DNA from: Bathynomus jamesi
Lineage: Eukaryota; Arthropoda; Malacostraca; Isopoda; Cirolanidae
DNA length: 64,000 bases
Reading direction: 5' to 3'
Assembly: GCA_023014485.1 (NCBI GenBank)
Contig: JAJOZX010012022.1
Coordinates: forward strand, 35,148 to 99,147
This document shows positions 30,926 through 44,343 of the stretch, piece by piece (position 1 is the stretch's first letter; each line of letters begins with the position of its first letter). A program made the translations under genes and the position numbers. Below the pieces are notes generated by a model that worked only from the letters and a program-made list of their open reading frames with translations, was not told the DNA's origin and made no database searches.

Positions 30926-31560
30926 GTCTTCATTGAAGGCTATATTGTTTGCATCTGCCCATGCATATATAGTTTGTAGATCTCTTTGTAGCTCTATACA
31001 GTCTTCTTTTTCTGTAATTGGTCTTAGTATTCTGGTATCATCCGCGAATGACAAGAGAGAGCTTCCTAGGTTACAGTTTATATTGTTTAGCATTATAATG
31101 AATAGAATTGGTCCCAGTACGGTAATGTACATACCTTGTGGCATCACTAATCACTTCTTTTTCTGTAGATCTTGCTCCATTTACAATTGTTATTTATTTT
31201 CTGTCAGAGAGAAAGGCATGGATCCATTTTCCTATTTTTCCACAAATTCTGAGTCCTTTTAGTTTATGGAATAATATTCCATGGTCAACCTTGTCAAAAG
31301 CTTTCGCAAAGTCTAGATAGATGATATCAACATTGCGATTCTCTCCCAAATATTGAAGTATTGTGTTGCAATGGTCAATAAGTTCAGTAAGGCAGGATCT
31401 CTCTCATCTGAAGCCATGTTGAAAGTCTTTTAAGAGATGTTCATTTTTTATAAAATTGACAATGTGGCTTTTCAAGACTTTTTCAAATATCTTGATAATA
31501 TGGGAAGTCAAGGATATGGGTAATTATTGAATGTTTCACCAACACTGAAATTATTATCCA
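30926..31560 (-). pseudogene. LINE A, 5' half of a split RT
   Basis: The minus strand has HIIKIFEKVLKSHIVNFIKN, then DVIYLD-type sequence (VDIIYLDFAKAFDKVDHGIL), LGPILFIIMLNNINCNLGSS and the catalytic box SFADDTRIL (near 31044). It ends YAWADANNIAFNEDKF at the AAATTT target. Stops occur (for example after DRK near 31197). It continues at 23530. Confidence 0.8.
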
Positions 31561-31735
31561 AAATACATTTTTCTAATGTATTTTGGTGTGTTCTGTTTAA
31601 ATATAACCTTCATATCTTGCACAAATGAACCAAAAGTTTTCCTATGTTTTGGTTCATTTTCTGTAGAAACGAAGGTCATATATGAACCAAACACACTAAA
31701 TATATATAATCTAACCTAACCTAACCTTAACCTGT
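31560..31735 (-). repeat. AGGTTAGG tract plus palindrome, third instance
   Basis: Read on the minus strand, an AGGTTAGGTTAGGTTAG tract (31735-31708) is followed by a palindrome. It has an outer pair (TTTAGTGTGTTTGG with its complement) and an inner pair AAAATGAACCAAAA / TTTTGGTTCATTTG. It has the same design as the palindromes at 12822 and 16192, sharing GGTGTG, TTTGA and GAAACGAAG-type words. Confidence 0.7.
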
Positions 31736-31739
31736 GTGT

Positions 31740-34473
31740 ACCAGACACAGAAGCAGAGAAGCCAGAGTTGGATACAGTATTTGAGGAAGGCAAGAAGTGG
31801 ATAGTGAACCGAGAGTTGCTTGACTCAGAATCAGTGATTCTAATGCAAAAATGGAATTGATTGTTGTGACAGGTGCATGGACTATTGGCCCAGTCAAAGC
31901 CCCTACCAAAGAGCAAACCTGCCTTGAGGCAGTTTAAGCGGAACTGGAGAGAATTACAGTTAAGGAGTGGGGTGATAGTACATCAAAGTAGGACTGGGTA
32001 TATTAGCTATGTAGTACTTTTCACATTGCACATGGATATGGCCCTCAGTTTCCACATGGGGAGGGGTAGTTAGTGAACCTTTTGTTCTGAAGGGGTCAAT
32101 AATTAATTGTTCTAGGGGAGTAAGCAGCAGGGATAAACCTCTGAGGGAAAGATATGGAATAATGCATGCTACTGGCTTACTGCTAATTGACATTCCAGTG
32201 GTTTAAAAAAAAAAGGGGGGGGGTTAGAGTGAGGATTTGGCTCATTCTTTTCTTTCATTTGGTTTCCTTTGACAGGAATAAGGTGGCACTTCTAGCCTTG
32301 ATTTGGTTTTCCTTTTTTTTTTTTTTTCACTGTTCCTACTGATACTCTGGTTTAAAAAAAAAAAAAAAACCCTCCCAACTTGAATTCCCAGATGATTTGT
32401 GATTGAATACACCTGGCCAGAGTGGTGGATGAACAAAGGGGTTATTTGCCAGATTCCCCCATGGTATAGTGTGGGAAGAACACTACAGTCAAATTTATGG
32501 GTCCTGGTCTCTTGATCCAGTGTTAAGGGAAATAGAGACAGTGAAGTGAATCAAGCAAGAAAAACACAGTAAATGTTGTGACCCAAAAGGGGGTTGGAGG
32601 TGCTCTGGGTGGAAACTGTAGGTTGTGCCAGAAACAAGGAGGTTACCATATACCAGTGAACAATGTGTAGGTTAAGTGAAACAAAAGTGGGGCTAAAAAA
32701 GAAAATGCCAGTATTTACCATATGCATATTTGGAAGTAATTTATAATGTTTAGTGGTAGCTACAATATTCTGGAATTAATGTATGATGTTTAGTGGTACC
32801 AAATTGATTAATGTAATAGTGAGATTTGGGCATTTTGTTAAGTTGACTTGGTTATGTAAATAGTTTTTCCCTATTTGTTATAATTGGCCAGTTGAGTGAA
32901 GCAATTGTTACTAAATAAGTCTGTCATAATTTGTGGTATGGTACTATTGAGTGTTAATGTAAGTAAGTTAACTAACTGGGAGGGTCAGCATTGTTTTGCT
33001 GCAATAACTTTTGTAATGTACCATATACTCCTATGTTTAGATTGTCAAGAGATGCATTATCTTGGTAGAGAACATGGAGGAAGAAAGAATTGTGAGAAAG
33101 TTTTTTCTTGGGGGAAAGAATGTGGGGGTTATGAAGTTTCTCACAACCCCCCTCTGATTTTCAAATCCCCTTTTGGGGTTGTGGAGTTTCACAAAAACCT
33201 GACCCTAATTTTCAAGTCCTATCTGGTTCTCACAAGTTTTTCTCTCCCCACAGGAGTCTAGTTAGTAAGCCTGTTAATGGTAAAAACACTGTATGGTAAT
33301 GTCCAGACTATTTCATCTTGGAAGCCTATTAAAAGGTTATGAAACCTGAATAGATTGCCCAATAGACAGGCTGAGATTAATACAGACGTGTCCTGTTGGA
33401 AGCCAAGAGAGTTTGGAAAGCCTTTAAAGGTATGATGTTAAGTGCTCTAGCTTGTAATCCTGGCCAGTGTACAATAGGAATAAAGACTTGTTCATAATCC
33501 TTATTCTTAGTTATTGTGGTGTTGTCATTTGTATTTCACCATCATTATTAGTATTAATTATTATTATTATTAAAAGTAGACACATATATAGGTTGTTGAA
33601 ACTGTGACTGAGTATAGATAGGTGTAATAAATCCAGCCAGGTTAGAATCAGACATCAGACCTTTACTTATTGCCTGGTTTGCAGTGCATGTGGGAGCCCT
33701 GGAGTTTTCTTTAGCCAAATCCAGTCATCTGTGATCCTGTCATGTAACTAGCTAGAGAACCAATTATCGTAGGTCACCAGTCACATTATTCCAGAGTTAG
33801 GTTTTTGCCCATGCTTGTTTGGCACTGATTATAGGTTGATTAACTCATGTGTGATAGGTTTGCCATAATTGTCAATGTTTGTAGTTATTATTTTTTATGT
33901 TGGTTATTTATTATTTATGTGCTTTGATTTCATGAGTAAATTATGTTTTCCAGTGATCAATTATGAAGTTATGATTCCAGTTAGTGTTTGTTGATTAATT
34001 GCCTGTTATGTTATGTTATTATTGTGATTAATGGTGCCTGGTGCACGTAACTAATAATCTTGTGTTGTCTAGGCAACCAGTTGGGATTCAACTCACGTGG
34101 TCCAGATTCATCAGGCTTAGATTGTGGATCCAATCCAGTATGAGCTACGCAGTCCATTGAGGTTGTGTCAACCACTGTTGGCAACTGGGATCTGCCCTGG
34201 AATCAGGCTGATGACCCTAACCCTAGTAACTAGCCAGTGTATAAAGTGTCTAAGTGTATAAAGAAATTGAAACTCAGGTCATAAGTGGGCGGTCAAGTTT
34301 GGAGGGTAGCTAGGCTGGGACAGGGGTTAACATTCTGTGCAAGTCATTTCCAGTACTTGTCTCCCACTTGATTTCTATCCTTTCTGCCAAATCTCACTAA
34401 GTGTTTTTGGTTTTCCAGAGGTTTTGTTAATTGTGATTCATTAATTGTAATTAATTGTAATTTAAATACATAT
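31740..34473. other. no gene recognised in 2.7 kb
   Basis: Sparse open frames. About 31745-32072 has a weak resemblance to the region between RT and integrase of gypsy-type elements (LRQFKRNWRELQLRSGVIV), too weak to call. Homopolymer runs occur at 32206-32222 (A then G) and 32315-32370. About 33480-33490 has AATAAA, consistent with an old transcript or LTR end, but I found no matching repeat. Confidence 0.4.
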
Positions 34474-35008
34474 CTACTCTCTACGCTCTGCTATCTGCAG
34501 CTTTGGGTTTTGATGATATGTACATATACACATGGTGTGTGTACCGCTCTGACCTGCAAGTACACACCAAGAAGGTCTTAAGTTTGCAAAAGAGCTAAAT
34601 CCAATTTTTGGATTAGCTTCATTTTTTATATATTCTCTGAATAATTCACATAAATTACATAGCATCAATCTCTTTTGCATCTTCACTTTTTCTCCATTTT
34701 CATTAATAGTAAATTTATAATCCTTCATTCCCAGACACATTCGGCTATAATCATCACACTCGTAAAATTCTCTTACAATCCTCTTCACTTCACTGGTTAT
34801 GACCTTTCCTTTCGACATATTCGGAACATGCGGTAATATACCATATTTTTGCAAACTCCGACTTTTTCTCACCATATACGTAGAAGTTTCAAAGAATTCT
34901 GCTGTTTTTTCAATTGAAAATGGATATAAAGATATAATTTGTAATTTAATCTTGCGATCAGTTGTAGAAATAAATTTGTCTTTAAGCTCTTGCGTGATAT
35001 TTTCATAC
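34474..35008 (-). CDS. exon of an unnamed conserved, possibly transposon-derived family
   Basis: The minus strand starts after the acceptor AATAATTTTAG at 35009 and runs 178 codons to a stop. It has a helix-turn-helix-like N-terminal part (ITQELKDKFISTTDRKIKLQ, then PFSIEKTAEFFETSTYMVRK), followed by GKVITSEVKRIVREFYECDD and EKVKMQKRLMLCNLCELFRE. The striking C-terminal block is FANLRPSWCVLAGQSGTHTM followed by CICTYHQN. I recall similar uncharacterised multi-copy proteins in cnidarians and arthropods with ELRPKWC...GTHxVCVCxxHQN, hence a likely mobile or multi-copy origin, but no named superfamily. Possible upstream exons are at 35700-35907 and 36150-36425 (LLCSNCYTLIRSQPG). I could not phase them together. 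Confidence 0.55.
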
Positions 35009-35071
35009 CTAAAATTATTAAAAAAAAAAAAGAAATGAGTAAAAATCTAAGTTAAGTTAGTAAATTAAGTA

Positions 35072-35649
35072 CAGTGGACCCCCGATTTGAGTACGCTCAT
35101 CCATAGGCTCCTATTGACTCGACTTGAGTAGAAAACTCGATTTGAGTACGCCAGCCGGCTTGTTTGAGGACAAGGTCATGAGCTACTTTAAGTCATTCAT
35201 AGCAAACAGGCAGAAGCAACAGAAAATTGATGCTTATTTCAAGCCCTCAAGTCCCCAACCCTCTACCTCTTCCATGTCATTGGCTGTGGGCCTAAGAATG
35301 CCTAGCCCTGATGAGTTACCAGACATCATCATGGAAGGAGACTCTCCCTCCAATAATTCCTCCCCTCCATTCCTCATCTGGAACTTCCAGCACAAGCAAG
35401 ACTCCTACAGGATTATTCTGTTTTGTCTATATTGTACGGTATGTATTTTGTATTCTATTCTGTCTATTTTTAATACAATTACTAAATTTCATAGGCCAAT
35501 TTCTATAGAAAAAGTAGGGGTGGGGTGAAATTTTTGGGTTTTGGAACACATTAATTAATTCCCATAGGTTATTAAGTTCGATTTGAGTACATTTCGAATT
35601 GAGTACGCCATGCTGGAACGGATTATGTACTCAAATCGGGGGTCCACTG
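35072..35649 (+). mobile_element. pogo/Tigger-type non-autonomous element
   Basis: The ends CAGTGGACCCCCGATTTGAG and the complement of CAGTGGACCCCCGATTTGAG (CAAATCGGGGGTCCACTG) are inverted repeats flanked by TA. Subterminal GATTTGAGTACG words are repeated in both arms. The interior keeps a transposase C-terminal remnant (RQKQQKIDAYFKPSSPQPST), as in Tigger/Jerky-like proteins. It lies inside what appears to be an intron of the minus-strand gene at 34474. Confidence 0.9.
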
Positions 35650-35699
35650 TATTAAATTTTATTTTATTCTCAAAAAAATCTATTGTTTCAATATGTATT

Positions 35700-36425
35700 G
35701 TACATATAAATAACAATAGCTACATGTTTTTAATGTATAATAAACTTTTTGCCTTTTTAAATCATCATCCCAATGACCCTTTTTGGATGGGCCAGCAACA
35801 GCATCTTCCTGGATAAAAGTCCCGTAGGCAGATTCTATACTACTACTAACTTTTCCTGATGTTGCCTGAAATTTTGAAGTGGCTTTTTTTTGTTTTTGCT
35901 GTGACATTAATCCAGCTGTAAAGAATTACATAAAATTACAATTGAGATATACATATATAATTTAATAATTAATATTTGTATGTATTGTATGTATGTTGTC
36001 TAACTGAGACGGTTTATTTATTAGATAAAAATTAAATATATGTTTATTGAAAGATTTCATTAATTATATAAAAAAATAAATATATGGTTATTTAAAGATA
36101 TTTACCTGTTTTTATGGGGCTCTCATCTAAATATGGTAATATTTTATCACTAGTTAGGTATATCCTTATTATGTTGTGGATCTTCCAAAAAAATTTCCTC
36201 AACAGGTGGAGCCATAGAAATATTTGTAGATGAGCTACTACTGCGCTCAAAGGATTCTTCATTTGCTGGTAAAGGACACAGTTCTTGTAGCGGTACAGCC
36301 TCTTCTGCTGGTGCTGGTACAGATTCCAGTATTCCAGGTTGACTTCTTATTAAGGTGTAGCAATTGCTACACAATAGCTGATCCTTTTGAAGAACTCCAT
36401 AACTTACAGAAGCCATAAGTTCCAT
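35700..36425 (-). CDS. possible upstream exons of the 34474-35008 gene
   Basis: Minus-strand open stretches. At 35907 down to about 35750 the reading is SQQKQKKATSKFQATSGKVS, then SIESAYGTFIQEDAVAGPSK and WDDDLKRQK. At 36425 down to 36150 it is GVLQKDQLLCSNCYTLIRSQ, then PAPAEEAVPLQELCPLPANE. They look protein-like and low in stops, but splice phases with the 35008 acceptor do not match simply. Recorded as tentative. Confidence 0.3.
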
Positions 36426-36429
36426 AACT

Positions 36430-37189
36430 TTTTTAATATTATTGAAAATTCTTTTTTTTGTTTTTTTAAAGGATCACAACAATATAATTTCTTATTTTTT
36501 GGCATTTTTTAAAGTTATTAGGTAGATATTTAGGTACACCTGTATCTTTCAATATATAGTTACAGTATTAAAATCTGAAAATAGAAAAATAAAAAATAAA
36601 AAATGAAGAAAGCCAGCATTAATAAAATTAAGTTTTAAGCTATATAATGGCCTGTAAGCTAACTTTTTATTGCTGATTATGGTAGATCTTTGCTCAGGCA
36701 ACATTTTTTCTTCAATAAAACTTTTAAAAAAATTGATCCCTTCAAGGTCAAATCCTGAATTTTTTTTGTTTTTTCAAAATTAAGTGTTTTTTATTAAATT
36801 ATTCAAATGAAAGTACCATTTTTGGAAACTAGAGCTCATTCCGCTTCCATCCATATAAAGTTTATTAAGCTACGACAATCAAATGCTGAGATATATGGTA
36901 GGGATTTAAAAAATTCTTAGGTCATGATTTGGCCAAAATTTCACCTGACCCTAAATTTTGACCTATTTGACCAATTTTCAAAAAAATTTGGGAATTTGTT
37001 TTTTTTTTTTCACTAAAAAACACCCTCAGACCAAGTTTTGTGTATATTGAAGATGTATTAGTGTTATATGAGCACTTCTTCCTGTCTCTCTATCCTGGAT
37101 TTACCCTATAATGAGAAGATCTTTTTCCTGTCTAACATCCTCCAACTAGTTTCCCTGCATCTGATAACTAAAGTTTTCATTATTTCTAC
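36430..37189. other. AT-rich, no gene recognised
   Basis: Poly-A/T stretches (for example 36970-37010). No coding signal or repeat with ends seen. Confidence 0.4.
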
Positions 37190-37900
37190 CAAAATGGATG
37201 ACTACATTTTTGAACATTGGTTTCCATCTGCCATTTACTAGCCCAGGCAACCAATCTATCAATATCTTTTTATAGTTTAGAAGAATTTTCTATATTTGTT
37301 ACTGGGGCAACTACAGAGTGCCACAAAGTCCCTTTTCAGTGAAATTACAACATATCTGTATATTGTTCTTGTATTTCATGCAAAGGGACTTTGTTGCCAC
37401 CCTGTACTTTTGTATCATCTCTAAACTTAGAAACTTTGCTACCTACTCCATTCTCTAAATCATTTAGATATAAAGAGTAATGGACCCAACACTGATCCCT
37501 GTGGCACCCCACTTTTCACTTTTTGCTACCCAGATTCATAACCATTTAAAATTACTCTCTGTTCTCTCTCTTCTAACCATTTTTCTACCCAGTTAATAAC
37601 TGACCCTGATATCCCATGAGCTTTTAATTTATGTATATGAAAATCTCTTCCGTGAAACCTTGTCAAATGCCTTACTAAAATATCGTACAAATAAATAACA
37701 TCTACATCATTTTCATTATCTACATGTTCAGTTACAAACTCTAAAAAGTTTGAGAGATTAGACAAGCAAAACCTTCCTGATCAAAATCCATGTTGGGGAC
37801 TTGAAATAAGATTAAAATTTTCTATATGATCTTGAATATTATTCTTTATATATAATTCTTTCTAGTTTCTTTCCCACCTCCTTTTTACTACCTAATTAAT
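37190..37900 (-). pseudogene. non-LTR RT fragment
   Basis: The minus strand reads NDVDVIYLYD, GRDFHIHKLKAHGISGSVIN, WVEKWLEEREQRVILNGYES and VKSGVPQGSVLGPLLFI, covering the RT fingers/palm region up to the PQGSVLGP box. The 5' flank has HGF-type sequence in another frame. It is broken by stops and 3' truncated. Confidence 0.7.
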
Positions 37901-38802
37901 TAAGGTAATTAATTTTTTCTTCATAAGCAAATTTGCTTATAAAAAAAAAAGTTGGTAAATAGAGAAAAAGAGGGGAGAGAATACTGTTCCTACAGCAAGA
38001 GCAGTTAAGGTAATAAATAATAAATTATCCATCCTCAAGGTTCGTGCTTAGCAAAGTTGTTGCAGTTTGCAGAGGTTGCTGTATGAGTATTTCTATTTCC
38101 ACTTTCCAATTCCAAAATCTTCAGTTGAGACTGATTTAAAAATAAATAAATATAATCAATAACCAGCTGCATTTTTAATAAGAAAAAGAAAAAGGATCTT
38201 AAAATTAACAAATTCTAAGAAAGCTTGCTTGGTTCTATTGGAGAATTTGCTGCCAGTAAATACCACCTTTCAAAGTGGTATTATCAAGTAATTGAAAGTG
38301 GTACTGGTATCAAATTTTGTGGTATCTAATACTGGTACCCAACCTACCTGCTATACTATTTCTACATAATCTAACAAAACCAACAACATTTACACACTAC
38401 ATTTCTGTTCATTTACCTCTTCTATTAGCTCACTAAAATACTTTTTAAATCTTTTGTGTATTTGGTGTTCTTGAACTAACATATTGCCATTAGCATCTTT
38501 CATATTACCAGTCATTGCATGAGAATAGAATATGAGAGTTGTAGGCTCCTTTTTACATCCTTAACTATCATTCTTAAATTCTCATGGTTTATTCCCAGTT
38601 CTTATCCTTAAATTACTGCCACTGAGAGTTGTAAATTAGATTTATAAATAATGGTACTATGTATCTAATTTATTTTAATTTTTTTTAGACAAATTCTTCA
38701 AACCATTAATTATTATATTTTTTGTAGATTACATTAAGTTATAACCCAAATAGACATTTCACAGCACACTATCCTATTACCATAGGCCTTCATAGCTCAG
38801 TT
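37901..38802. other. putative POLR3C upstream region
   Basis: AT-rich DNA directly before the POLR3C start codon. It should include the promoter and 5' UTR, but I see no TATA or initiator that I would defend. GATAGAAGT-type LINE tails or MITEs were not found. Confidence 0.35.
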
Positions 38803-38952
38803 ATGTCTCTCATCCAAGAAAAATTATGTTGCAAAATATTAAGTGAATATTTTGGGAAAATTGCAGCAAATATTGGAGAAGTTCTCATGAAAAAAGGAAT
38901 TAATTCACTGAGCTATATAATTTCAACAGCTCAACTTCAAAAAATAAAGTAT
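38803..38952 (+). CDS. POLR3C: POLR3C exon 1
   Basis: It starts at ATG (MSLIQEKLCCKILSEYFGKI) and ends at codon TAT before GTACCG, phase 0. It holds the first winged-helix segment. An alternative donor at AAA/GTATGT would throw exon 2 out of frame, so it was not used. Confidence 0.85.
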
Positions 38953-39122
38953 GTACCGCATTGTATTTTGGTTTTATATACCTATATGGTCTAACCTATT
39001 TAATTAGTTATTGTACTAGGCTTAGGCTAACTAGCCAAATGTTTTAGTGCATTAAGTATCCTTGTAGTTTGTAGGAGCTTTCTAATAAAGAAAACCTCAA
39101 ATTGACCCTATTATTATAATAA

Positions 39123-39192
<70 letters not shown>

Positions 39193-42100
39193 TAAAGTGG
39201 TACAAAATCAAGCTGATGATAATATTTTGCTCACTTGGCAAAATAAAACCTTATAAATCGTCCTTGCTCTCCCCTATGCTGTTTAATGTGTATATTGATG
39301 GATTAATTGCTTCACTTAACGAGGCAACAGTGGGATGTTGTATAGATAATACAATGATAAATAACTTAGTTTATGCCGATGATATGGTGTTAATAAGTCC
39401 GTCTGTTAAAGGTCTGGATTGGCTACTAAAAGTCTGCGAAGAGTATTCGCAGAAACATATTCTTTTTAATGTTACAAAAACTAAGGTTATGCAATTTCAT
39501 CCTAAAAGCTGTAATCAGCCAGCTGATATAAGGTTTAAAATGAATGGTGAGGTAATTGAGGAAGTAAAGAGTTTAAGTATTTGGGTCAAACTATTACCAG
39601 CTCCTTGAGTGATGACTCGGATATAAGAAAACAATCTTGAAGCCTGTGTGCTAAAGCGAATATGACCATAAGGAACTTTTGATTCTGTACAAGTGAAGCT
39701 AAAGACACTCTTTCGTACTTTCTGCAGTAATATATACGGACAACAACTCTGGGTGAATTATAAAAAAGGTTCTGGCAGAACCCTAAATTTGCTGTACAAC
39801 AGGTCTTTTAGACTCTTACATAAATTACACCTGAGATGCTCAGCTTCGCAAATGTTTGCTACCCGCAATGTCCCGAGCTTCCCGGAGGTAACAAGATGTG
39901 CTCAATACAGTCTAATGCAAAGAATTAAAGAATCAACCAACCCGATCATCCAAGCTATCCATGAGTCCTGCCATTTATCCTCTAAGCTATGGACTTCTTG
40001 GTACGAAAATGTCTGTCTGTAGCTCCACTTAACTTCGACATTACAGTATTATTTCTAATCAATTGTATATACAGTATTTCTATCCTTAGTATATGAACTG
40101 TCATTGTATTAATAATATTTGTCATATGGACTATAGTCTGCCAATAAACATTTTCATTTTCATTTTCAATAGTCAGTGGAAATACTTTTGGCTCGGGTGT
40201 TTATAAGCCATTTAGGCTTCAATGAAAGTTTGCTTAAAAATGTAAGGTGTTTTAGGCCTAAATGATTACAGGAGTTTTTGTTCAGGATTTGCTTTAAATT
40301 TGGTGGTTTTTCTCAGTATCTTAAAATCAGGCTAGGCCAATAATTGTTTTCAAATAAAAATATGTATAAAAACAGTTTTATAAACTGCTTCTCTTCACAG
40401 ATTTGCCATTAGAGATTTTGAAATTTTATCATGTGATCTTCACATTTAAATTTATTAGGTGATGGTGTATGAATACTGAATAATATTAAACTAGTCTGCA
40501 TTACGAAATTAGTTCAGCTTTCCATTTGTGCATTTCTTAACACTTTAAAATGGTGTATCTACTTAGATGTATTTATTTATTTATAAATAAATAAATAAAT
40601 AAATAAATAATGACTTTTGACCAACCAGCCACTGTAAACACTTGAAACTCAAAACAGTTCATTAATTTTTGAGTTGTGAATTGGGTTCCCATGAGGTTAA
40701 AGATTGTGCATATCTGTAACACTACTAACATGTCTTCAGATTTGAAGTTAAAATCATATATGGTAAAATTAAAATGGAATGCCATGTGTACAATGAACAG
40801 TCTATCTATAATGTACTGTTAGGGAAAAAGTTTGCTTAAAAACAAAATATTTAATAGTACATGAAAAATTGCTGCACTCACTCACTCACTGCCAAAATGA
40901 TGTCAGCATCAAAGGTCAAACCAGTCTGTGCCACTTTTGAATCATTCAACAGAAATTAAACTACATAGATGTGGATCATCACAAAATAATGTCATTAGCA
41001 AGAATCAGGTCTTTGCACCAAAGGTCAAGATCACAAATTGAGGTCCATGCTATAATGTTTGGACCAATCAACATGAATTGATGAAACTTTGTACACATAT
41101 GTTATGAGCAAGAATCAGGTTCTTGTATAAAAGGTCAAGGTCACAAATATAGGCAGGGACATTGATGTCATATTGACATTGTTTTTGTTTTAATCTTATT
41201 TCACCAGGTAGATGATGGACATGATGTAGATGCTATTTAGTTGGATGTTAGAAAGCATTTAACAAGGTTCCACAATCCACACTTTATAAACAGAAATGGG
41301 TAATACTTTACACTGTTAACTTTAAGTCAAAACAGAATTACAACTTCAGTTTACAGCAAAATATATACTTAATTGTTCAAAAACACTAACAGTTCAAAAG
41401 TAAATGTTGTGCTGTAGGCTACCCCGGGGTCAAATAGTTCTCATGTTTTGTATTTTAATGTGTACAAATTTTTTTTAAAAACCTAGAAGAAATTTTAATA
41501 AATCATTTTTATATTAAGACCTTTAGCTATAAAACAAACCAAACTTTGAGTTTCTAGTCTTAAAATAAATACTAAAAAAACAATAATGACAAAAAAAATT
41601 GCTAGACCCATTTGACCCCATGGGTGGAGTCAAATGGGTCTATTGACTCCACTCTTCTTACTGCATATGCCCCTCCACCCACTTTCCTGCATATGCCCCT
41701 CCACCCCCCTTGGCACTGTGCCAGTGCCTTGCAGTGTTGCATGGCTCTGGCTGTACTCTACATTTTTGCCACCATACTACAATGTCATACTTAATTTTTT
41801 CATGCCACACCCTGGAAATTTATGAAATTTGACCCAAAATGAGTCATACATTGGCTTCATATAAATCAGAAACAAAAATGAAGGGGGGGGGAAAAATTGA
41901 ATCCAAAATTTGGAGGTTTGACCCCATCTTAGAAAATGCCATTTTTGAATAGGAAGGAATTAACAGGATTAAATCATAGTGCCTACTTATACCTTGGTGT
42001 ATGTTCTATTTATATGTGCAAGAAGTTTGTAGCTGTTCTCATTTTTTTTTGTTCAGACCAAGTTTTATATAAAAAATTTTGCCATTTTATAATTTTTTCA

Positions 42101-42571
42101 GAAAATTGGAAAAAAAAAAGGGAATTTGTACATAACCCATGTAAAAGACATATTTACACCAAATATAGGCTCTGAGTAGGCCTATTCATAGCAGCAAACA
42201 TATTTTAAAAATATCAATAATTAATGGAGTTATGCAGGCAAAACTAAAATAGACCTATTTGACCCCAGCTTACCCTATAATTAAAAAATTAGTTTTGTAG
42301 GCCCACTGTATGATTCATAATCCGATTTAGTACTGTTCAACTGATACACTGAACTGCCAAAATAATTTAAATGATACATGATGACAAACAAACAAGCAGT
42401 TGTGACATAAACAAAATTAAAAATAACCAAGAAAATATGGAATGAGCTCAGTGATTCTTCTTGAAGTAATTCACCATTATATATACACCCTTCAACCATG
42501 CAGATGTTCTGTGTAATGATTCCTCATTTCACAAAGATCAAGCTTGTTGGCCCTCCTCTCAAAGTAGCAAC

Positions 42572-42608
<37 letters not shown>

Positions 42609-44290
42609 TGATGTAGCGGATGTCATTTTTTTCACATCCGCGGATGCGGATGCGGATGAGGATGTTTGATTTCAACATCCGCGGATGCGGATGTCTACAT
42701 TTTCGTTATTTTTTAGGATATACTGTATTCGAGATTTGTTGTGTTTAACGTATATAATAAGTTATTATATAGAGAGAGCTGTAGCTATAATGTAGTATAA
42801 TTGATTAATTGTACAATAATTGCTGTACTTTTCTCTGACATATAAAATAATATCAAGCATCTAACTAATATAGAAATCAATTAGTGATTCATCTGCAAAT
42901 AAATTAGTTATATTTTGTTGAGTTTCAGCCACAATTAGAAACCATAATTGTGTTACCAGGATGCGGGACGTGAACCCAACTCAAATGCACCCCACCGACC
43001 TCTTTCCCCAACCTCCACCCTTATAGAAAGAGATCTTTAATTAGCTTGATAACTATTTATATTAAGTTTAAAGTTTTATTAGGCATATTTATAAATGAGT
43101 AATTAAAATAAAGTAAACTAAGATGTTCATTGTTTAATGTTCAAACTTAATTATAGGAAGGTTATGCTTAAGGAACATTAACTTTTCTGCCTTTTCTGCT
43201 GCCAGTCTGTTTCTCTTTTCATCATATATTAATCCAGCACTGCTAAATAATCTCTCGCTTGGTACGTTTGTTGGAGGACAGGCTAAATGTTTCCTTGCAA
43301 GTTTACTCAAGTATGGATAGATATTCTGCGTATTTTTCCACCAACTAATAGGATTGTCACATGCAGCCAGGCGTTTTTCTTGGTGATAGCTCTCGATCAT
43401 TTTTACTACATCTTTTGACATCGCGTAGGTCTCATCATTGCTGCTCGACTCAAGAAACTGAGAGACAGATTCTGTGATAGATTTGCTTGTTGAAGGTGTT
43501 GGTTCTGTCACTGAAACTTTTATTCTTTTGGTGGGTGGCGAAGCGACAGATTCAAGAGATTGAAGCTCTTCAACTGCTTTGCCAAGTGATGATTTAACTC
43601 GTTCTAATGTACTAGGTGAAAATAACTTAGCTTTGTAATGTGGATGTAAGTAGGTTGCAAGAGAGTAACTTCATACAAGAACAGCCTCTCGTCTTGTCGC
43701 TTGCATCACTTTTGCGCACAATGAACTAGTTCTATTAATGTAGTAGAATTTGATAATTTCCGCTTATTAATGACGTTTTATCTCAACGGTCCACATCCAC
43801 ACGACATCCGCAGTCCAAAGTGCGGATGCGGACACGGACGCGGATGCAAGAAAATGTGCGGATGCGACCTACATCACTAATATATATATATATTATATAT
43901 ATATATAATATATAATATATCATATACATATACACAGGGTGTCCCGTGAGTCTGGACCCATAGGGATTTATAATATTTTTTTATTATGTTATTATTATTA
44001 TTTTATTATTATTATTTTTTATTATGATTTTTATTTGTGGGGCCACTTGAAAGCCAAAGTGTACGAGGTCAAACTTCAGAACATTTTCCACCTTAAAGCA
44101 CGCATTGTGGAGGCGTGTCAAGAAATTTCTGCGACTGTGATTCAGAAAGTGCTGTCGCAGTGGAGATTGCGTCTTCAACTATGTGTGCGACACAACGGCG
44201 GACACTTTGAACAGATTATGTAATAAATTTTTGGACTATTTTGTAATTTTATTATTTTTCCCTATGTGTCCAGACTTACGGGACACCCTG

Positions 44291-44343
<53 letters not shown>

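Noticed and set aside
31740..32072. Possible gypsy-type polyprotein segment
   Set aside because: A short resemblance (W..L.L..GV) with no protease, RT, integrase or LTR nearby; too weak.
33360..33560. Possible LTR end with AATAAA
   Set aside because: No second copy, no TG...CA ends or primer-binding site seen.
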